Counted from the stretch's first letter, positions 1-9,210 are shown. The stretch is 64,000 nt of DNA from Psychroserpens ponticola (GCF_023556315.2 NZ_CP116221.1:1313001-1377000), one strand, 5' to 3'. A program made the numbers and translations. Notes: generated from the sequence alone by a model not told the origin.

Positions 1-1552
1 GTGCTCCAAGCATTGAGCGTTTGCTCCATTGTGCATAAGCTTGTAATCGGTCAATTTGTACTTCGTTTGTTGCTCTTACATTCTGAAACGCTACTAATGG
101 ACCTTCAAAAGGCTCATAAGGTTGGTTATTTGGTATGTCGTAAATAGGAGGTCGAACCGAAAAACCAGCACTGTCAATAACTTCCCATTCAACTAAACGA
201 TCTCTAATGTCTTCGTGTGTATACTTTACAGACCATTCAAGAGTGCTCTCTTCATCTAATTTGTAATCCCCTTTGTGCTCCACATTAAAGATTAATGCAT
301 CTAAATCATTTCGAGCATGTGTGAGTTGAGAACCTATGCCTTCGCTAAACTCAACTTCACCTAAATTTTCATCTCCAATATTGCTATTGACTTCACCTAA
401 TCGATATTGCGCTAAAATATCAAAGTATTCTTCTTCAGTAGTGTGATATGCAGAAGCAATCAATTTTAGCGTTAAATCTTCAGTTGGAAAATAATTGGCT
501 TTAAAAGCTCCGAAAGTTGTTAGATATTGATCTTTTTCTTGTCCTTCATAAAATACTAACAAAGCAATTGGTTGGTCTAAAGTACCAAAGTTTGTTTGTC
601 TATTCTGAGGTTTGAAATTGTATTTATTAAGCGATATGTTTCCGAGGAAATTTAAATGAAATTTATCTGAAAATTTATAAGTTAAATACGTTTGTGCATC
701 AGCAAAAACAGGAATAACATTAGATTCTGTTTCTAAAGAATTTATCAATAAACTATTGTCTCTATAACGCAAACCTATAATTCCAGAAAACTTAGAATCT
801 TTGCTTACAGCTTCTGCAGCAATACTTCCGCCTAAAAGGCTCGCTTCTGCACGTATACCAAATTTTAGTGGTGTACGATATGTAATATCTAAAACAGAAG
901 ATAGTTTGTCTCCATATTTCGCTTGAAAACCACCAGCTGAAAAATCAACATTTTGTACCAAATCTGTATTTACAAAGCTCAATCCTTCTTGCTGCCCTGA
1001 ACGGATTAAAAATGGACGATAGACTTCAATTTCATTAACATAAACTAGATTTTCATCAAAGTTACCTCCACGAACTGAATACTGCGTACTTAATTCATTT
1101 GAGATATTGACACCTGGTAAGGTTTTTAAGATGTTTTCAACACCAGGTTGTGCGCCTTTAATCGTTCTTAATACAGCAGGAGCAATAGAAACAACACCTT
1201 CAACAGAGTGCTTTGTGTTGTGATTTATGACAACAGTTGTAATCTGTTCAATCTCGATTTTCATAACAGGATTGAATTCTATTTCCTCTCCATTTTTTAA
1301 GTTAAAAGTCGCTTCAACTCTTTTGTGAGATAAATGTGTAAAAATTATTGTAACGTCAGTGTTCGCAGGAATTTTAAGCTCATAAAATCCGTTTTCATTG
1401 GTCGTGGTTCCTGAGCTTCCAGCTTTTATGTTTACATCATAAATGGGTTGTTGCATATCATCAAGTACAACACCTTTAACCGTTGCGTTTTGTGAAATAC
1501 CTAAAAGCGGTAAACTTAATAAGAGTAATAGGAGTAGACTGTTTATTTTCAA
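1..1552 (-). CDS. TonB-dependent receptor, 3' end outside the window
   Basis: This is the N-terminal 517 or so residues of an outer-membrane TonB-dependent receptor; the C-terminal barrel lies beyond the left edge. The start is TTG at 1552, four codons after the TAA stop of the upstream M23 gene in the same frame, and no ATG is available ahead of the signal peptide (MKINSLLLLLLLSLPLLGIS). After it come a carboxypeptidase-regulatory-like beta-sandwich (VKGVVLDDMQQPIYDVNIKA, then TNENGFYEL) and a plug domain (PGVENILKTLPGVNIS, QYSVRGGNFDENLVYVNEIE), followed by beta strands of the barrel. Such receptors import large substrates (siderophores, glycans, peptides) with energy from TonB-ExbBD. The substrate cannot be told from this part. 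Family assignment is firm; the start codon is inferred. Confidence 0.9.
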   Translation of the reverse strand, partial: MKINSLLLLLLLSLPLLGISQNATVKGVVLDDMQQPIYDVNIKAGSSGTTTNENGFYELKIPANTDVTIIFTHLSHKRVEATFNLKNGEEIEFNPVMKIEIEQITTVVINHNTKHSVEGVVSIAPAVLRTIKGAQPGVENILKTLPGVNISNELSTQYSVRGGNFDENLVYVNEIEVYRPFLIRSGQQEGLSFVNTDLVQNVDFSAGGFQAKYGDKLSSVLDITYRTPLKFGIRAEASLLGGSIAAEAVSKDSKFSGIIGLRYRDNSLLINSLETESNVIPVFADAQTYLTYKFSDKFHLNFLGNISLNKYNFKPQNRQTNFGTLDQPIALLVFYEGQEKDQYLTTFGAFKANYFPTEDLTLKLIASAYHTTEEEYFDILAQYRLGEVNSNIGDENLGEVEFSEGIGSQLTHARNDLDALIFNVEHKGDYKLDEESTLEWSVKYTHEDIRDRLVEWEVIDSAGFSVRPPIYDIPNNQPYEPFEGPLVAFQNVRATNEVQIDRLQAYAQWSKRSMLGA

Positions 1553-1564
1553 AAGGCTTCTTTT

Positions 1565-3250
1565 TTATTTTCTAAAAAACGTTGCTTCAAATGTAGAACT
1601 ATTTCCAATATTATCTATAACAATTACTTTCAAATTATTTTCAGTATCAGAAACCACACTATCATCAAAATTATAAGTTAGTGTGTCTTTTTTATAATCA
1701 TATTCCATTAAAATCCATTTTCCGTTAATGGTTCCTCTATAATTACCAATGCCTGAAAGGTTGTCATCAATTCTAATTTTAATGAATTCAGACTTACTGA
1801 TCCATTTGCCATCTTGAAAATTTACAGGCTTAATTGTTGGGCTTATTGTATCTGTTACTAAAGTGAAAGTGCCTAAAGATTTCGTTCTTGCGGTTAAATA
1901 ATTACCTTGTCGACTTGTTCTAACATAATATGGACGTTTATAATAACCATAAAGTTTTGCAATAAACAATTTGCTTTTATCTTCTTCAGAATAGTTTTCA
2001 ATATTATAGCTAATCGTACAATTTTTCATAAGCGGAATAACATCCTTATGTAATGTTAAGGTATCACTACTAACGGCGAAATCGATATGGAAATTGTCAT
2101 AAAATGTGTTTTCAGCAAAGTAGACAGATATGTTTTTATCTTCTAGTCTAAGAGATTCATTAGCCTGAACATAATACGCAGGTTTTAATTCGTAATTTTC
2201 TAACTTTTCTTTTGCTTTTATCCCTTTAATTGGAATATTCACCCAAGACTCATTGCCTTTAAAATCTTGAATTCTTATTTTATAAACGGAAGATGTGCTG
2301 TCTTCAACTTTAATGTATCCATCATCAGAAACATCATGCAGCATGCTTAACGTGTTTCCAGATTGTACAAATAATTTTTGAATACGAGATTTTTTCGTTT
2401 TATAAATTTCAAAATCAATATAACGGTTAAGGTGTTTGGTTTCATCAAAGCTGAAGCGCTTAAAATCCATTTCAAAATTCTTATTTCCATTAAAAAATGT
2501 TTGAATATTGCTTACTCCATTTTTATTATGTGCTAAATCTTGCTGATCGTAACTAACAACGCCAAAACCAATATCTCCATAAGCTTCAATAGGTTCTACA
2601 CTATAATCCCCATTTTTATTAGGAATGAGTCGTAATTCTATTCTTTTTTTTACTTCATTTACATGAGATTTTCTGTTTTTAGGGTAGGCATAAATAGCTG
2701 TGATAACTGGACGTTTTGTATCAGTAATATCAATTCCAAAAAGCATTGGGTTGATTGGTCGTTCAGCATTATCTCTAATCTCAAAATGTAAGTGAGGACC
2801 ACCAGATCCTCCTGAATTTCCAGAAAAAGCAACTATCTCATCTGACTGAATTGGCAATTCTTCAGGATTAGGAAATACTTCAATCTCATAAGATTCCTTT
2901 TCATATTGTTTCTCCTTAATATAGCTTTCTATTGTTGGACTGAATTTTTCTAAATGCGCATAAACGGTTACATAACCATTAGGATGTGTGATGTACAACG
3001 CTTTTCCGTAGCCGAAGTGAGAAATTTTAATCCGACTCACATAGCCTTCAGCTGCTGCGTAAACATCTAAACCTGTACGTTGCTGTGTTTTTATATCCAA
3101 ACCAGAATGAAAGTGATTGGAGCGTAATTCTGCAAAAGTTCCTGATAATACTAAAGTAACATCTAACGGATTTCTAAAATAATCTTGAGGATATGGCGTT
3201 TGGCAAAACCCAAATTGAGAGAAGAATAAGATTATATAAATATATTTCAT
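1565..3250 (-). CDS. M23 family metallopeptidase (LytM-type endopeptidase)
   Basis: A predicted secreted zinc peptidase of the LytM/lysostaphin fold, which cuts peptide cross-bridges in peptidoglycan or acts as a non-catalytic activator. With the ATG at 3250 the protein has 561 residues and opens with a signal peptide (MKYIYIILFFSQFGFCQ); a start 12 codons further upstream would bury it. The zinc ligands are present: HSGLD at 48-52 and HLHFEI at 153-158. A long C-terminal part of about 400 residues, predicted beta-rich and without a family I recognise, follows the catalytic domain. The stop is 12 bases before the TTG start of the TonB receptor, so the two are probably cotranscribed. A cell-wall remodelling role is inferred from the family. 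Confidence 0.88.
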   Translation of the reverse strand: MKYIYIILFFSQFGFCQTPYPQDYFRNPLDVTLVLSGTFAELRSNHFHSGLDIKTQQRTGLDVYAAAEGYVSRIKISHFGYGKALYITHPNGYVTVYAHLEKFSPTIESYIKEKQYEKESYEIEVFPNPEELPIQSDEIVAFSGNSGGSGGPHLHFEIRDNAERPINPMLFGIDITDTKRPVITAIYAYPKNRKSHVNEVKKRIELRLIPNKNGDYSVEPIEAYGDIGFGVVSYDQQDLAHNKNGVSNIQTFFNGNKNFEMDFKRFSFDETKHLNRYIDFEIYKTKKSRIQKLFVQSGNTLSMLHDVSDDGYIKVEDSTSSVYKIRIQDFKGNESWVNIPIKGIKAKEKLENYELKPAYYVQANESLRLEDKNISVYFAENTFYDNFHIDFAVSSDTLTLHKDVIPLMKNCTISYNIENYSEEDKSKLFIAKLYGYYKRPYYVRTSRQGNYLTARTKSLGTFTLVTDTISPTIKPVNFQDGKWISKSEFIKIRIDDNLSGIGNYRGTINGKWILMEYDYKKDTLTYNFDDSVVSDTENNLKVIVIDNIGNSSTFEATFFRK

Positions 3251-3473
3251 GCTAGTTAAGTACAATGTCAGATTTCTATAACGCAAAAATATTGAATTAT
3301 TTTTAATATAGAAAATAATCTATATATTGTTTTTGAATTAGTTTGTGTAATCAGTAAAATCAAAAATAGTAAAGTTAGGCTTCAAAAAGCAACTATTAAT
3401 AAAATATAAATTATACGTTAAGCTACTGTATATCTGATGTTTTGATATAAATTAAAAATTAATTATAAAACTA

Positions 3474-3504
3474 TTGTTATTTTTCATTTGGTATGTTAAC
3501 TTTG
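3474..3504 (+). promoter_or_regulatory. Bacteroidota-type promoter for the zapA operon
   Basis: TTG at 3474-3476, a 20-base spacer, then TAACTTTG at 3497-3504, an exact match to the Bacteroidota -7 element TAnnTTTG. The first gene starts at 3529, giving a 5' leader of about 18 bases. It would drive the coiled-coil gene and zapA, and possibly the RNA and rny downstream. Confidence 0.6.
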
Positions 3505-3528
3505 TTACATCAGTATTGAATTTTGTAA

Positions 3529-3819
3529 ATGAGTAAAATTGAAGATGTTGTTGACTCGATAGAGAATAAAATAAGCAAGGTTTTGCACAAACTAGAAGTT
3601 TTAAAGCAAACCAATGCTAAAATCTCGGAAGAGCTAGCAATTCAGCAGCAAAAAAATATTAGTCATCAGGAAGAAATTAGTTCTTGGGCTGATAAATATG
3701 AAGCACTCAAAATGGCAAATTCATTATTGGGCAGTGACGATAATAACAGAGAAACTAAGCTTAAAATAAATACGTTAATTAGAGATATTGATCATTGTAT
3801 AGCGCAATTATCTGAATAA
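3529..3819 (+). CDS. small coiled-coil protein upstream of zapA
   Basis: A 96-residue cytoplasmic protein with no signal peptide or membrane segment. Residues 1-60 show a heptad-like pattern rich in Glu, Lys and Gln (IENKISKVLHKLEVLKQTN), predicting a long alpha-helical coiled coil; the C-terminal 30 residues (KLKINTLIRDIDHCIAQL) look like a second helix. It lies 14 bases before zapA and shares its promoter, so a role as a Z-ring accessory protein comparable to ZapB is a reasonable inference from position and form. I see no sequence signature that proves this. Confidence 0.75.
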   Translation: MSKIEDVVDSIENKISKVLHKLEVLKQTNAKISEELAIQQQKNISHQEEISSWADKYEALKMANSLLGSDDNNRETKLKINTLIRDIDHCIAQLSE

Positions 3820-3833
3820 TGTAACAAGATGTA

Positions 3834-4127
3834 ATGGCAGAACAGCTTAAAATAAAGCTATCTATAGCAAACCGAGTATATCCTTTAACTATTGCGCCAA
3901 GTCAAGAGGAAGGACTACGAAAGGCTGCTAAGAAAATCGAAGCCATGATAAGCCAGTTTGAACAAAATTATTCTGTTCGTGATAAGCAAGATGTATTAGC
4001 AATGTGTGCTTTACAGTTTGCGTCTCAAGTAGAACAGAAAACAATAGATAAAGCCGAAGTAAGTGAAGAAGTTGAAGCAAAATTAAATGCTTTAAATCAA
4101 CTTTTGCATGAACACGTAAGTGCTTAG
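3834..4127 (+). CDS. zapA: cell division protein ZapA
   Basis: A 97-residue ZapA-family protein, which binds FtsZ in the cytoplasm and cross-links protofilaments to stabilise the Z ring. The N-terminal beta hairpin (LKIKLSIANRVYPLTI) and the following helix with the RKAAKKIEAMI stretch match the ZapA fold; the C-terminal half is a helix used for oligomerisation. The length is usual for the family. A 6S RNA starts 30 bases after its stop, the same neighbour that zapA has in gammaproteobacteria. The upstream coiled-coil gene is 14 bases away. Confidence 0.88.
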   Translation: MAEQLKIKLSIANRVYPLTIAPSQEEGLRKAAKKIEAMISQFEQNYSVRDKQDVLAMCALQFASQVEQKTIDKAEVSEEVEAKLNALNQLLHEHVSA

Positions 4128-4156
4128 CGTTCTTTTAAATATAATATTAGGTTACT

Positions 4157-4348
4157 GCCTACATTAGTTATTTTATTTTTGATAAACTCAACGTTAATTC
4201 TTTAAAAAGGGTGAGTTTAAACTGTAAAATCGAGCTGCTATCATTGAACTTATTTCAATGTTTTGGGCAGATTTTTGATCAGTTTGTTAGCCCTAAACTT
4301 GTTTTTAAGGAGTTTATACAAAATCTGAAACTGATGTAGGCTTTTTTT
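4157..4348 (+). ncRNA. ssrS: 6S RNA (flavobacterial type)
   Basis: A rod-shaped RNA of about 190 nt between zapA and rny. The two ends form a 13-bp closing stem: GCCTACATTAGTT (4157-4169) pairs with AACTGATGTAGGC (4329-4341) with one G-U pair, and a run of seven T follows directly. Inside are a stem AAACTCA/TGAGTTT (4184-4190, 4212-4218), then CTGC/GCAG (4235-4238, 4267-4270) enclosing an apical hairpin CATTGAA/TTCAATG (4242-4248, 4254-4260), and AAACT/AGTTT (4295-4299, 4311-4315). This layout of closing stem, central open region and terminal hairpin is that of 6S RNA, which mimics an open promoter and sequesters the housekeeping RNA polymerase. The zapA linkage supports the call. The 5' end is estimated from the stem. 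Confidence 0.8.
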
Positions 4349-4406
4349 ATCTCAAAAATAATTGAGAATTTTGATCATATCAAAAACAATTTAAACTAAC
4401 TAAAAC

Positions 4407-5984
4407 ATGGAAACGAATACAATTTTAATGATTGTTGGAGGCGTAGTATTAGGACTAATACTAGGATATATTATTGCAAAATCTCTTGAAAAGAGTAATG
4501 CATCAAAGCTTATAAAAGATGCGAAAAACGAAGCTAATTCGCTTTTAAAGCAAGCTAAACATGATGGAGAATCTATCAAAAAGGATAAAATGCTTCAGGC
4601 AAAAGAAAAGTTTATTGAACTTAAGTCTGAACATGAAAAAGTAATCCTTTCTCGAGATAAAAAAATGGCTGAAGCTGAAAAAAGAACTAGAGATAAGGAA
4701 TCTCAAACGTCAAGTGAATTGGCTAAAGCTAAAAAGACAAATCAAAGTCTAGACGATAAAGTGAAAGATTATAACTTCAGACTTGAATTTTTAGAAAAGA
4801 AAAAGGAGGAAGTTGAAAAAGCGCATAAGAGCCAGATTAAACAACTAGAAGTGATTTCTAGTTTATCTGCTGAAGATGCAAAATCTCAATTAGTAGAATC
4901 TTTAAAAGCTGAAGCAAAAACAGATGCGATGAGTTATCTTCAAGATACACTTGAAGAAGCCAAACTAACTGCGCAGCAAGAAGCTAAAAAAATAATAATT
5001 AATTCTATTCAACGTATTGGAACAGAAGAAGCAATTGATAATTGTGTGTCTGTATTTAATATTGAATCTGATGATGTTAAAGGTCGAATTATTGGTAGAG
5101 AAGGTCGTAATATTAGAGCGATTGAAGCTGCAACTGGAGTAGAGATCATTGTTGATGATACACCAGAAGCGATAATTTTATCTTGTTTTGATTCCGTGAG
5201 AAGAGAGATTGCTCGTTTATCATTACATAAATTAGTTACCGACGGAAGAATTCATCCAGCTCGTATTGAAGAGATTGTTAAAAAGACAGAAAAGCAGATC
5301 GAACAAGAGATTATTGAAGTCGGAAAGCGTACTGTAATCGATTTAGGAATTCATGGCTTACATCCTGAACTTATAAAACTTGTTGGTCGAATGAAATATC
5401 GTTCGTCTTATGGCCAAAATCTATTACAGCATTCACGTGAAGTTGCTAAATTATGTGGAGTGATGGCTGCTGAATTAGGATTGAATCCTAAGTTAGCTAA
5501 ACGTGCAGGATTGCTACATGATATTGGTAAAGTGCCATCTTCTGAAGCAGATATGGAAACACCTCATGCTATTTTAGGGATGCAATGGGCTGAGAAACAT
5601 GGCGAAAAATCAGAAGTTTGTAACGCTATTGGAGCTCACCACGACGAAATAGAGATGACAACATTGTTATCTCCAATTGTTCAAGTCTGTGATGCTATTT
5701 CTGGAGCAAGACCAGGAGCAAGACGTCAAGTATTAGATTCTTATATTCAACGTTTAAAAGATTTAGAAGATGTTGCTTTTGGATTTAATGGCGTTAATAA
5801 AGCATATGCTATTCAAGCAGGACGTGAATTACGTGTGATGGTAGAAAGTGAAAAAGTTACCGATGAACAAGCAGCTAACTTATCGTTTGAGATTTCACAA
5901 AAAATACAAACGGATATGACCTATCCTGGACAGGTAAAAGTGACAGTAATTCGAGAAACTAGAGCTGTTAACATAGCGAAGTAA
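4407..5984 (+). CDS. rny: ribonuclease Y
   Basis: RNase Y, a membrane-anchored endoribonuclease that starts mRNA decay. The 525 residues show the family order: an N-terminal membrane helix ([19 protein letters not shown], about residues 5-23), a long charged coiled coil to about residue 200, a KH RNA-binding domain ([19 protein letters not shown], about 227-245), and an HD domain with the metal-binding pair in LLHDIGKV and further histidines in GAHHDEIE. Length is typical. The gene follows the 6S RNA by 58 bases and ends before a strong terminator shared with the convergent kinase gene. Confidence 0.96.
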   Translation: METNTILMIVGGVVLGLILGYIIAKSLEKSNASKLIKDAKNEANSLLKQAKHDGESIKKDKMLQAKEKFIELKSEHEKVILSRDKKMAEAEKRTRDKESQTSSELAKAKKTNQSLDDKVKDYNFRLEFLEKKKEEVEKAHKSQIKQLEVISSLSAEDAKSQLVESLKAEAKTDAMSYLQDTLEEAKLTAQQEAKKIIINSIQRIGTEEAIDNCVSVFNIESDDVKGRIIGREGRNIRAIEAATGVEIIVDDTPEAIILSCFDSVRREIARLSLHKLVTDGRIHPARIEEIVKKTEKQIEQEIIEVGKRTVIDLGIHGLHPELIKLVGRMKYRSSYGQNLLQHSREVAKLCGVMAAELGLNPKLAKRAGLLHDIGKVPSSEADMETPHAILGMQWAEKHGEKSEVCNAIGAHHDEIEMTTLLSPIVQVCDAISGARPGARRQVLDSYIQRLKDLEDVAFGFNGVNKAYAIQAGRELRVMVESEKVTDEQAANLSFEISQKIQTDMTYPGQVKVTVIRETRAVNIAK

Positions 5985-6022
5985 GAAGCTCAAAACTGTA
6001 TCGTATTTATTATTTATAAATA

Positions 6023-6053
6023 AAAAAGCACTCTAAATTTTAGAGTGCTTTTT
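6023..6053 (+). terminator. bidirectional intrinsic terminator between rny and the histidine kinase gene
   Basis: AAAGCACTCTAAA pairs with TTTAGAGTGCTTT to give a hairpin of about 13 bp flanked by A and T runs. It serves rny on the plus strand and the converging kinase gene on the minus strand. Confidence 0.85.
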
Positions 6054-6083
6054 GTCATTCAGAATGAAACTAAGAATGTTTAT

Positions 6084-7253
6084 TTATTTTTTAAAAGTTA
6101 AAGTAAACGTCGAGCCTTCATCTAGTTTACTGCTCAATTCTATTTTTCCATCTAGAGCTTCAACTTGTGTTTTAGTAATATATAAGCCAATACCTCTAGA
6201 ATCTTCTCTATTGGTTCCGTGAAATGTTTGGTACATCTCAAACAATTGATTTTTATATTTATCAAGATCAATTCCGATACCATTATCAGAAATTAGTATT
6301 TTAATGGCATCACTTGTATGTATGGTTTGAAGAATGATTTTAGATTTTCGATCTGGATGACTATATTTTATGCCATTTGAAATTAGATTGTGAAGGATGC
6401 TTTCAAAATAGGACGTATTCGTTTTTATGTGGTCAATTTCTCTAATGGCATTATGAATGCTAATCTCTTTTTGTTGGCTTTCTAATTCTAGGCTTTTTAT
6501 AATCTTATTTGCACAAGAAAAGATATTTATTTTTTGATTGATTTGTTCAATGCTAGATTTGGACTTTATATTAATAATGTCATTTAAATCGACTATTGTA
6601 TTTGTTAAGGCTTCAGAGATGGTTTTCAAATGACCAACTAATTCTTCTTTTTCGTTTTCTGTAGTTGATTCATCATAAAATTCTAATATATTTTTAAAAT
6701 TTCCAATATGTGTTTTAAGATTATGAGAAACGATATGTGTGAAATTGTGAAGTCGTTTATTTTGATGGGTAATAAGTCCTAAGTTATTATTTAGTAATTC
6801 CTCACTCTTTTTTCTTTGAGTTATATCTGCAACTGTGCCAATAATTCTAATGGGCTTATTGTTTTTATCTCTAAGAACCACTTTACCACGATCTAATACC
6901 CATTTATAAGTTCCGTCTTTACATAGAATGCGATGTTCATTTTTATAATGGTCTAAAGTACCATTTATATGCGCAATATAATCTTTAAAATACGCTTCTC
7001 TATCATCTGGATGAACACGTTTGTCCCATTGTATTTGAGCGTTTTTTATTTCTGAATCTTGATAACCAATTAACTGCTTTGTTTCTTTTGAATAAAAGAC
7101 TTCGTTTGTAGAAGCATTCCAATCCCATAGTCCAACATTAGAATTCTCTAATGCAAATTTCCATTTTAGCTCATCTAAATTTTCAAGATGATCAATAGGT
7201 GTATGATTTTTTTTTGTTTTTACTGAAGATAGTTTTTTGACTAATCTTTTCAT
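6084..7253 (-). CDS. PAS domain sensor histidine kinase
   Basis: A 389-residue soluble histidine kinase with no signal peptide or membrane helix, so it senses a cytoplasmic cue. Residues 30-150 form a PAS_3/PAC module (LWDWNASTNEVFYSKE, KDGTYKWVLDRGKV, IIGTVADITQRKK). The dimerisation helix carries the phospho-acceptor His177 in SHNLKTHIGN. The ATPase domain has an N box (NLISNGIKYSH), a G1 box (DNGIGID) and a G2 box (GIGLYITK). No response regulator is next to it, so the partner is elsewhere. It lies 60 bases downstream of xerD on the same strand; shared transcription is possible but unproven. Confidence 0.92.
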   Translation of the reverse strand: MKRLVKKLSSVKTKKNHTPIDHLENLDELKWKFALENSNVGLWDWNASTNEVFYSKETKQLIGYQDSEIKNAQIQWDKRVHPDDREAYFKDYIAHINGTLDHYKNEHRILCKDGTYKWVLDRGKVVLRDKNNKPIRIIGTVADITQRKKSEELLNNNLGLITHQNKRLHNFTHIVSHNLKTHIGNFKNILEFYDESTTENEKEELVGHLKTISEALTNTIVDLNDIINIKSKSSIEQINQKINIFSCANKIIKSLELESQQKEISIHNAIREIDHIKTNTSYFESILHNLISNGIKYSHPDRKSKIILQTIHTSDAIKILISDNGIGIDLDKYKNQLFEMYQTFHGTNREDSRGIGLYITKTQVEALDGKIELSSKLDEGSTFTLTFKK

Positions 7254-7313
7254 AGAAGGCTTTTTAATTAAGACACTAAAAATACTAATATGTCACAATA
7301 TTCTCACTATAAA

Positions 7314-8222
7314 TTACTTCCTAGGATGATGTTTTAATAAAATGTCTTTGAGATGAGAACGATCTACATGCATATATATTTCTGTTGTTGTAATACTTTC
7401 ATGACCTAACATAAGTTGAATCGCTCGTAAATCGGCTCCGTTTTCTAGTAAATGTGTAGCGAATGAATGTCTAAATGTATGTGGTGATATTGTTTTATTA
7501 AGATTAATAGCTTTGGCTAGTTCCTTAATAATAGTAAAAATCATTGCTCTTGTTAATTGAGCACCTCGATGATTTAAAAACAAGGTATCCATATATTCTT
7601 GGTTTATATTAATTTTTGTTCGTTCTTGTTTCCAGATATTGATATAATTTTGCGTATTTAAGCCTATCGGAACAAAACGTTGTTTATCTCCTTTTCCAGT
7701 TACTTTAATAAACCCTTCATTAAAGAAGAGGTCTGAAATTTTTAAATTAATAAGTTCACTAACACGAAGGCCACAACTATACAGTGTCTCTAAAATAGCT
7801 CTATTTCGTTCACCTATATATATTGTATTGTAACTTTTAGATAAATCTATTGCTCCAATGAGAGTATCAATTTCTTTAATGCTAAGGGTGTCAGGAAGTT
7901 TTCTTCCTGTTTTTGGTGATTCAATATGGTCTAAGGGATTGGTTTTTCTATAATCTTCAAAAATTAAATAGGAAAAGAAACTTCGTAAGCCAGAAATTAA
8001 TCGGGATTGAGATCTTGCATTAATGCTTTTAGAAGCATCATAAATAAAAGGTTGAATAACATTTTTTTCGATCATAATTGGTGATATGCTTATACTGTTT
8101 TGTTCTAAATACAGTATAAGTTTTTGTACATCACGAACATAACTTTCGATAGAGTTATTGGACAAACCTCGCTCAATTTTAAGGTAATGTTTGTAATCTT
8201 TTATAGCATTTTGCCATTTCAT
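7314..8222 (-). CDS. xerD: tyrosine recombinase XerD/XerC
   Basis: A 302-residue tyrosine recombinase of the chromosome-dimer-resolution type, which cuts and rejoins dif sites. It has the SAM-like N-terminal domain (about 1-90) and the catalytic domain with all active-site residues: Arg153 (CGLRVSEL), Lys177 (GKGDKQR), His248 and Arg251 (HTFRHSF), His274 (LGHES) and nucleophile Tyr283 (IYMHV). The length is typical of Xer proteins rather than phage integrases, and there is no phage context. Its ATG at 8222 begins the N-terminal helix directly. XerD is preferred over XerC from overall resemblance only. Confidence 0.9.
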   Translation of the reverse strand: MKWQNAIKDYKHYLKIERGLSNNSIESYVRDVQKLILYLEQNSISISPIMIEKNVIQPFIYDASKSINARSQSRLISGLRSFFSYLIFEDYRKTNPLDHIESPKTGRKLPDTLSIKEIDTLIGAIDLSKSYNTIYIGERNRAILETLYSCGLRVSELINLKISDLFFNEGFIKVTGKGDKQRFVPIGLNTQNYINIWKQERTKININQEYMDTLFLNHRGAQLTRAMIFTIIKELAKAINLNKTISPHTFRHSFATHLLENGADLRAIQLMLGHESITTTEIYMHVDRSHLKDILLKHHPRK

Positions 8223-8462
8223 AGCGTTTTTTCTCTATTATATAGGTTGTTTAATTGTAAAAATAAGGGTTTTGAGGCTGTTTTTCTACGTCATTTGTCG
8301 TATTTTTAATATATTTTGTTAATAATCCTGTTTTTAATAAGCTGTTTATCAGTTGTTTAATTTTGCGTGTTTACAAAATTGTTAATAAGTCCATAAATAT
8401 TGTTTATTATTTCAAAAAAAAGTATTTAGTTTGTACTAATCAATTTTAAAAACTTATAAATT

Positions 8463-9008
8463 ATGAAAAAATTAATGTTATTTGCTGCTGCTGCAGTATT
8501 TAGTTTAACAAATGTTAATGCTCAAGAAACTACTTTTGGTGCTTTAGCAGGATTATCAATTCAATCATTGACTGTTGATATAGGAGGTATTGGTTCAGTA
8601 AGTGATTCTGAAACTGGTTTCCATATTGGAGGTTTTGCTAATATTGGAATTTCTGATCAGTTTAGTGTACAACCTGAAGTAACTTATGCAATGGCTGGTG
8701 ACTTTTCTATGATTAGTGTAAATGCAATTGCTAAGTATGCTGTTTCTGATGAATTTAATGTACAATTAGGACCTCAAATTGGTTTTGCAGGTGGAGATGC
8801 TTTTGATGCTTTTGACAAGTCTACAGATGGTGATTCTACTTCAATGAATTTACAATTAGCTGCTGGTGTTGGTTATGATATTAATGAAAACATTTTCGTA
8901 CAAGCGCGTTATGGTTTTCAATTAAATGATCATTTTACTGGTGACGGTGATTTTAGCTGGAAAGTTAATACAATCAGCTTAGGTGTTGGTTATAAATTTG
9001 GTGGATAA
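8463..9008 (+). CDS. outer-membrane beta-barrel protein
   Basis: A 181-residue secreted protein with signal peptide MKKLMLFAAAAVFSLTNVNA cleaved before QE. The mature part alternates polar and hydrophobic residues with many Gly and aromatic residues (HIGGFANIGISDQFSVQPEV, NIFVQARYGFQLN) and ends in a typical last strand (TISLGVGYKFGG), which fits an eight-stranded barrel of the OmpA/OmpW-like or PorT-like families. Its substrate or function is unknown. The signal-peptide coding DNA closely resembles that of the barrel gene at 9903, so the two are paralogues or share a copied 5' end. A strong terminator follows. Confidence 0.8.
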   Translation: MKKLMLFAAAAVFSLTNVNAQETTFGALAGLSIQSLTVDIGGIGSVSDSETGFHIGGFANIGISDQFSVQPEVTYAMAGDFSMISVNAIAKYAVSDEFNVQLGPQIGFAGGDAFDAFDKSTDGDSTSMNLQLAAGVGYDINENIFVQARYGFQLNDHFTGDGDFSWKVNTISLGVGYKFGG

Positions 9009-9030
9009 TATTTTCACTTCAAATAAATAA

Positions 9031-9060
9031 AAAAAGAGAGGCTATTAGCCTCTCTTTTTT
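9031..9060 (+). terminator. intrinsic terminator
   Basis: AGAGAGGC (9035-9042), loop TATTA, GCCTCTCT (9048-9055), then a T run. It ends the beta-barrel gene that stops at 9008. Confidence 0.88.
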
Positions 9061-9078
9061 GTTTATTAATTACGGTTT

Positions 9079-9210
9079 ATGTTAATGAAGGCTTTTTTTG
9101 TATGTTTCATCGTTAGTACTTTGGTTTCTTTGTTTTATTTTCTATATTGGTTTCAAATTAGAAAACAAAAGCTTCTACATTTGGAGTCTATGTTTAATAA
9201 AAGAGTATAA
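9079..9210 (+). CDS. possible small membrane protein (43 residues)
   Basis: An ATG at 9079 (a second at 9085) opens 43 codons ending in TAA at 9208-9210. The product has one clear hydrophobic segment (FFVCFIVSTLVSLFYFLYW) followed by a basic tail (RKQKLLHLE, FNKRV), the form of a single-pass inner-membrane miniprotein with its C-terminus in the cytoplasm. It lies between a terminator and a lipoprotein gene, ending 26 bases before the latter. I do not recognise it. In such AT-rich DNA a hydrophobic frame of this length can arise by chance, so it is only a candidate. Confidence 0.35.
   Translation: MLMKAFFVCFIVSTLVSLFYFLYWFQIRKQKLLHLESMFNKRV

Noticed and set aside
7314-8222. Tyrosine recombinase as a sign of an integrated element
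   Set aside because: Size and sequence are those of housekeeping XerD; no att repeats, tRNA or phage genes lie nearby.
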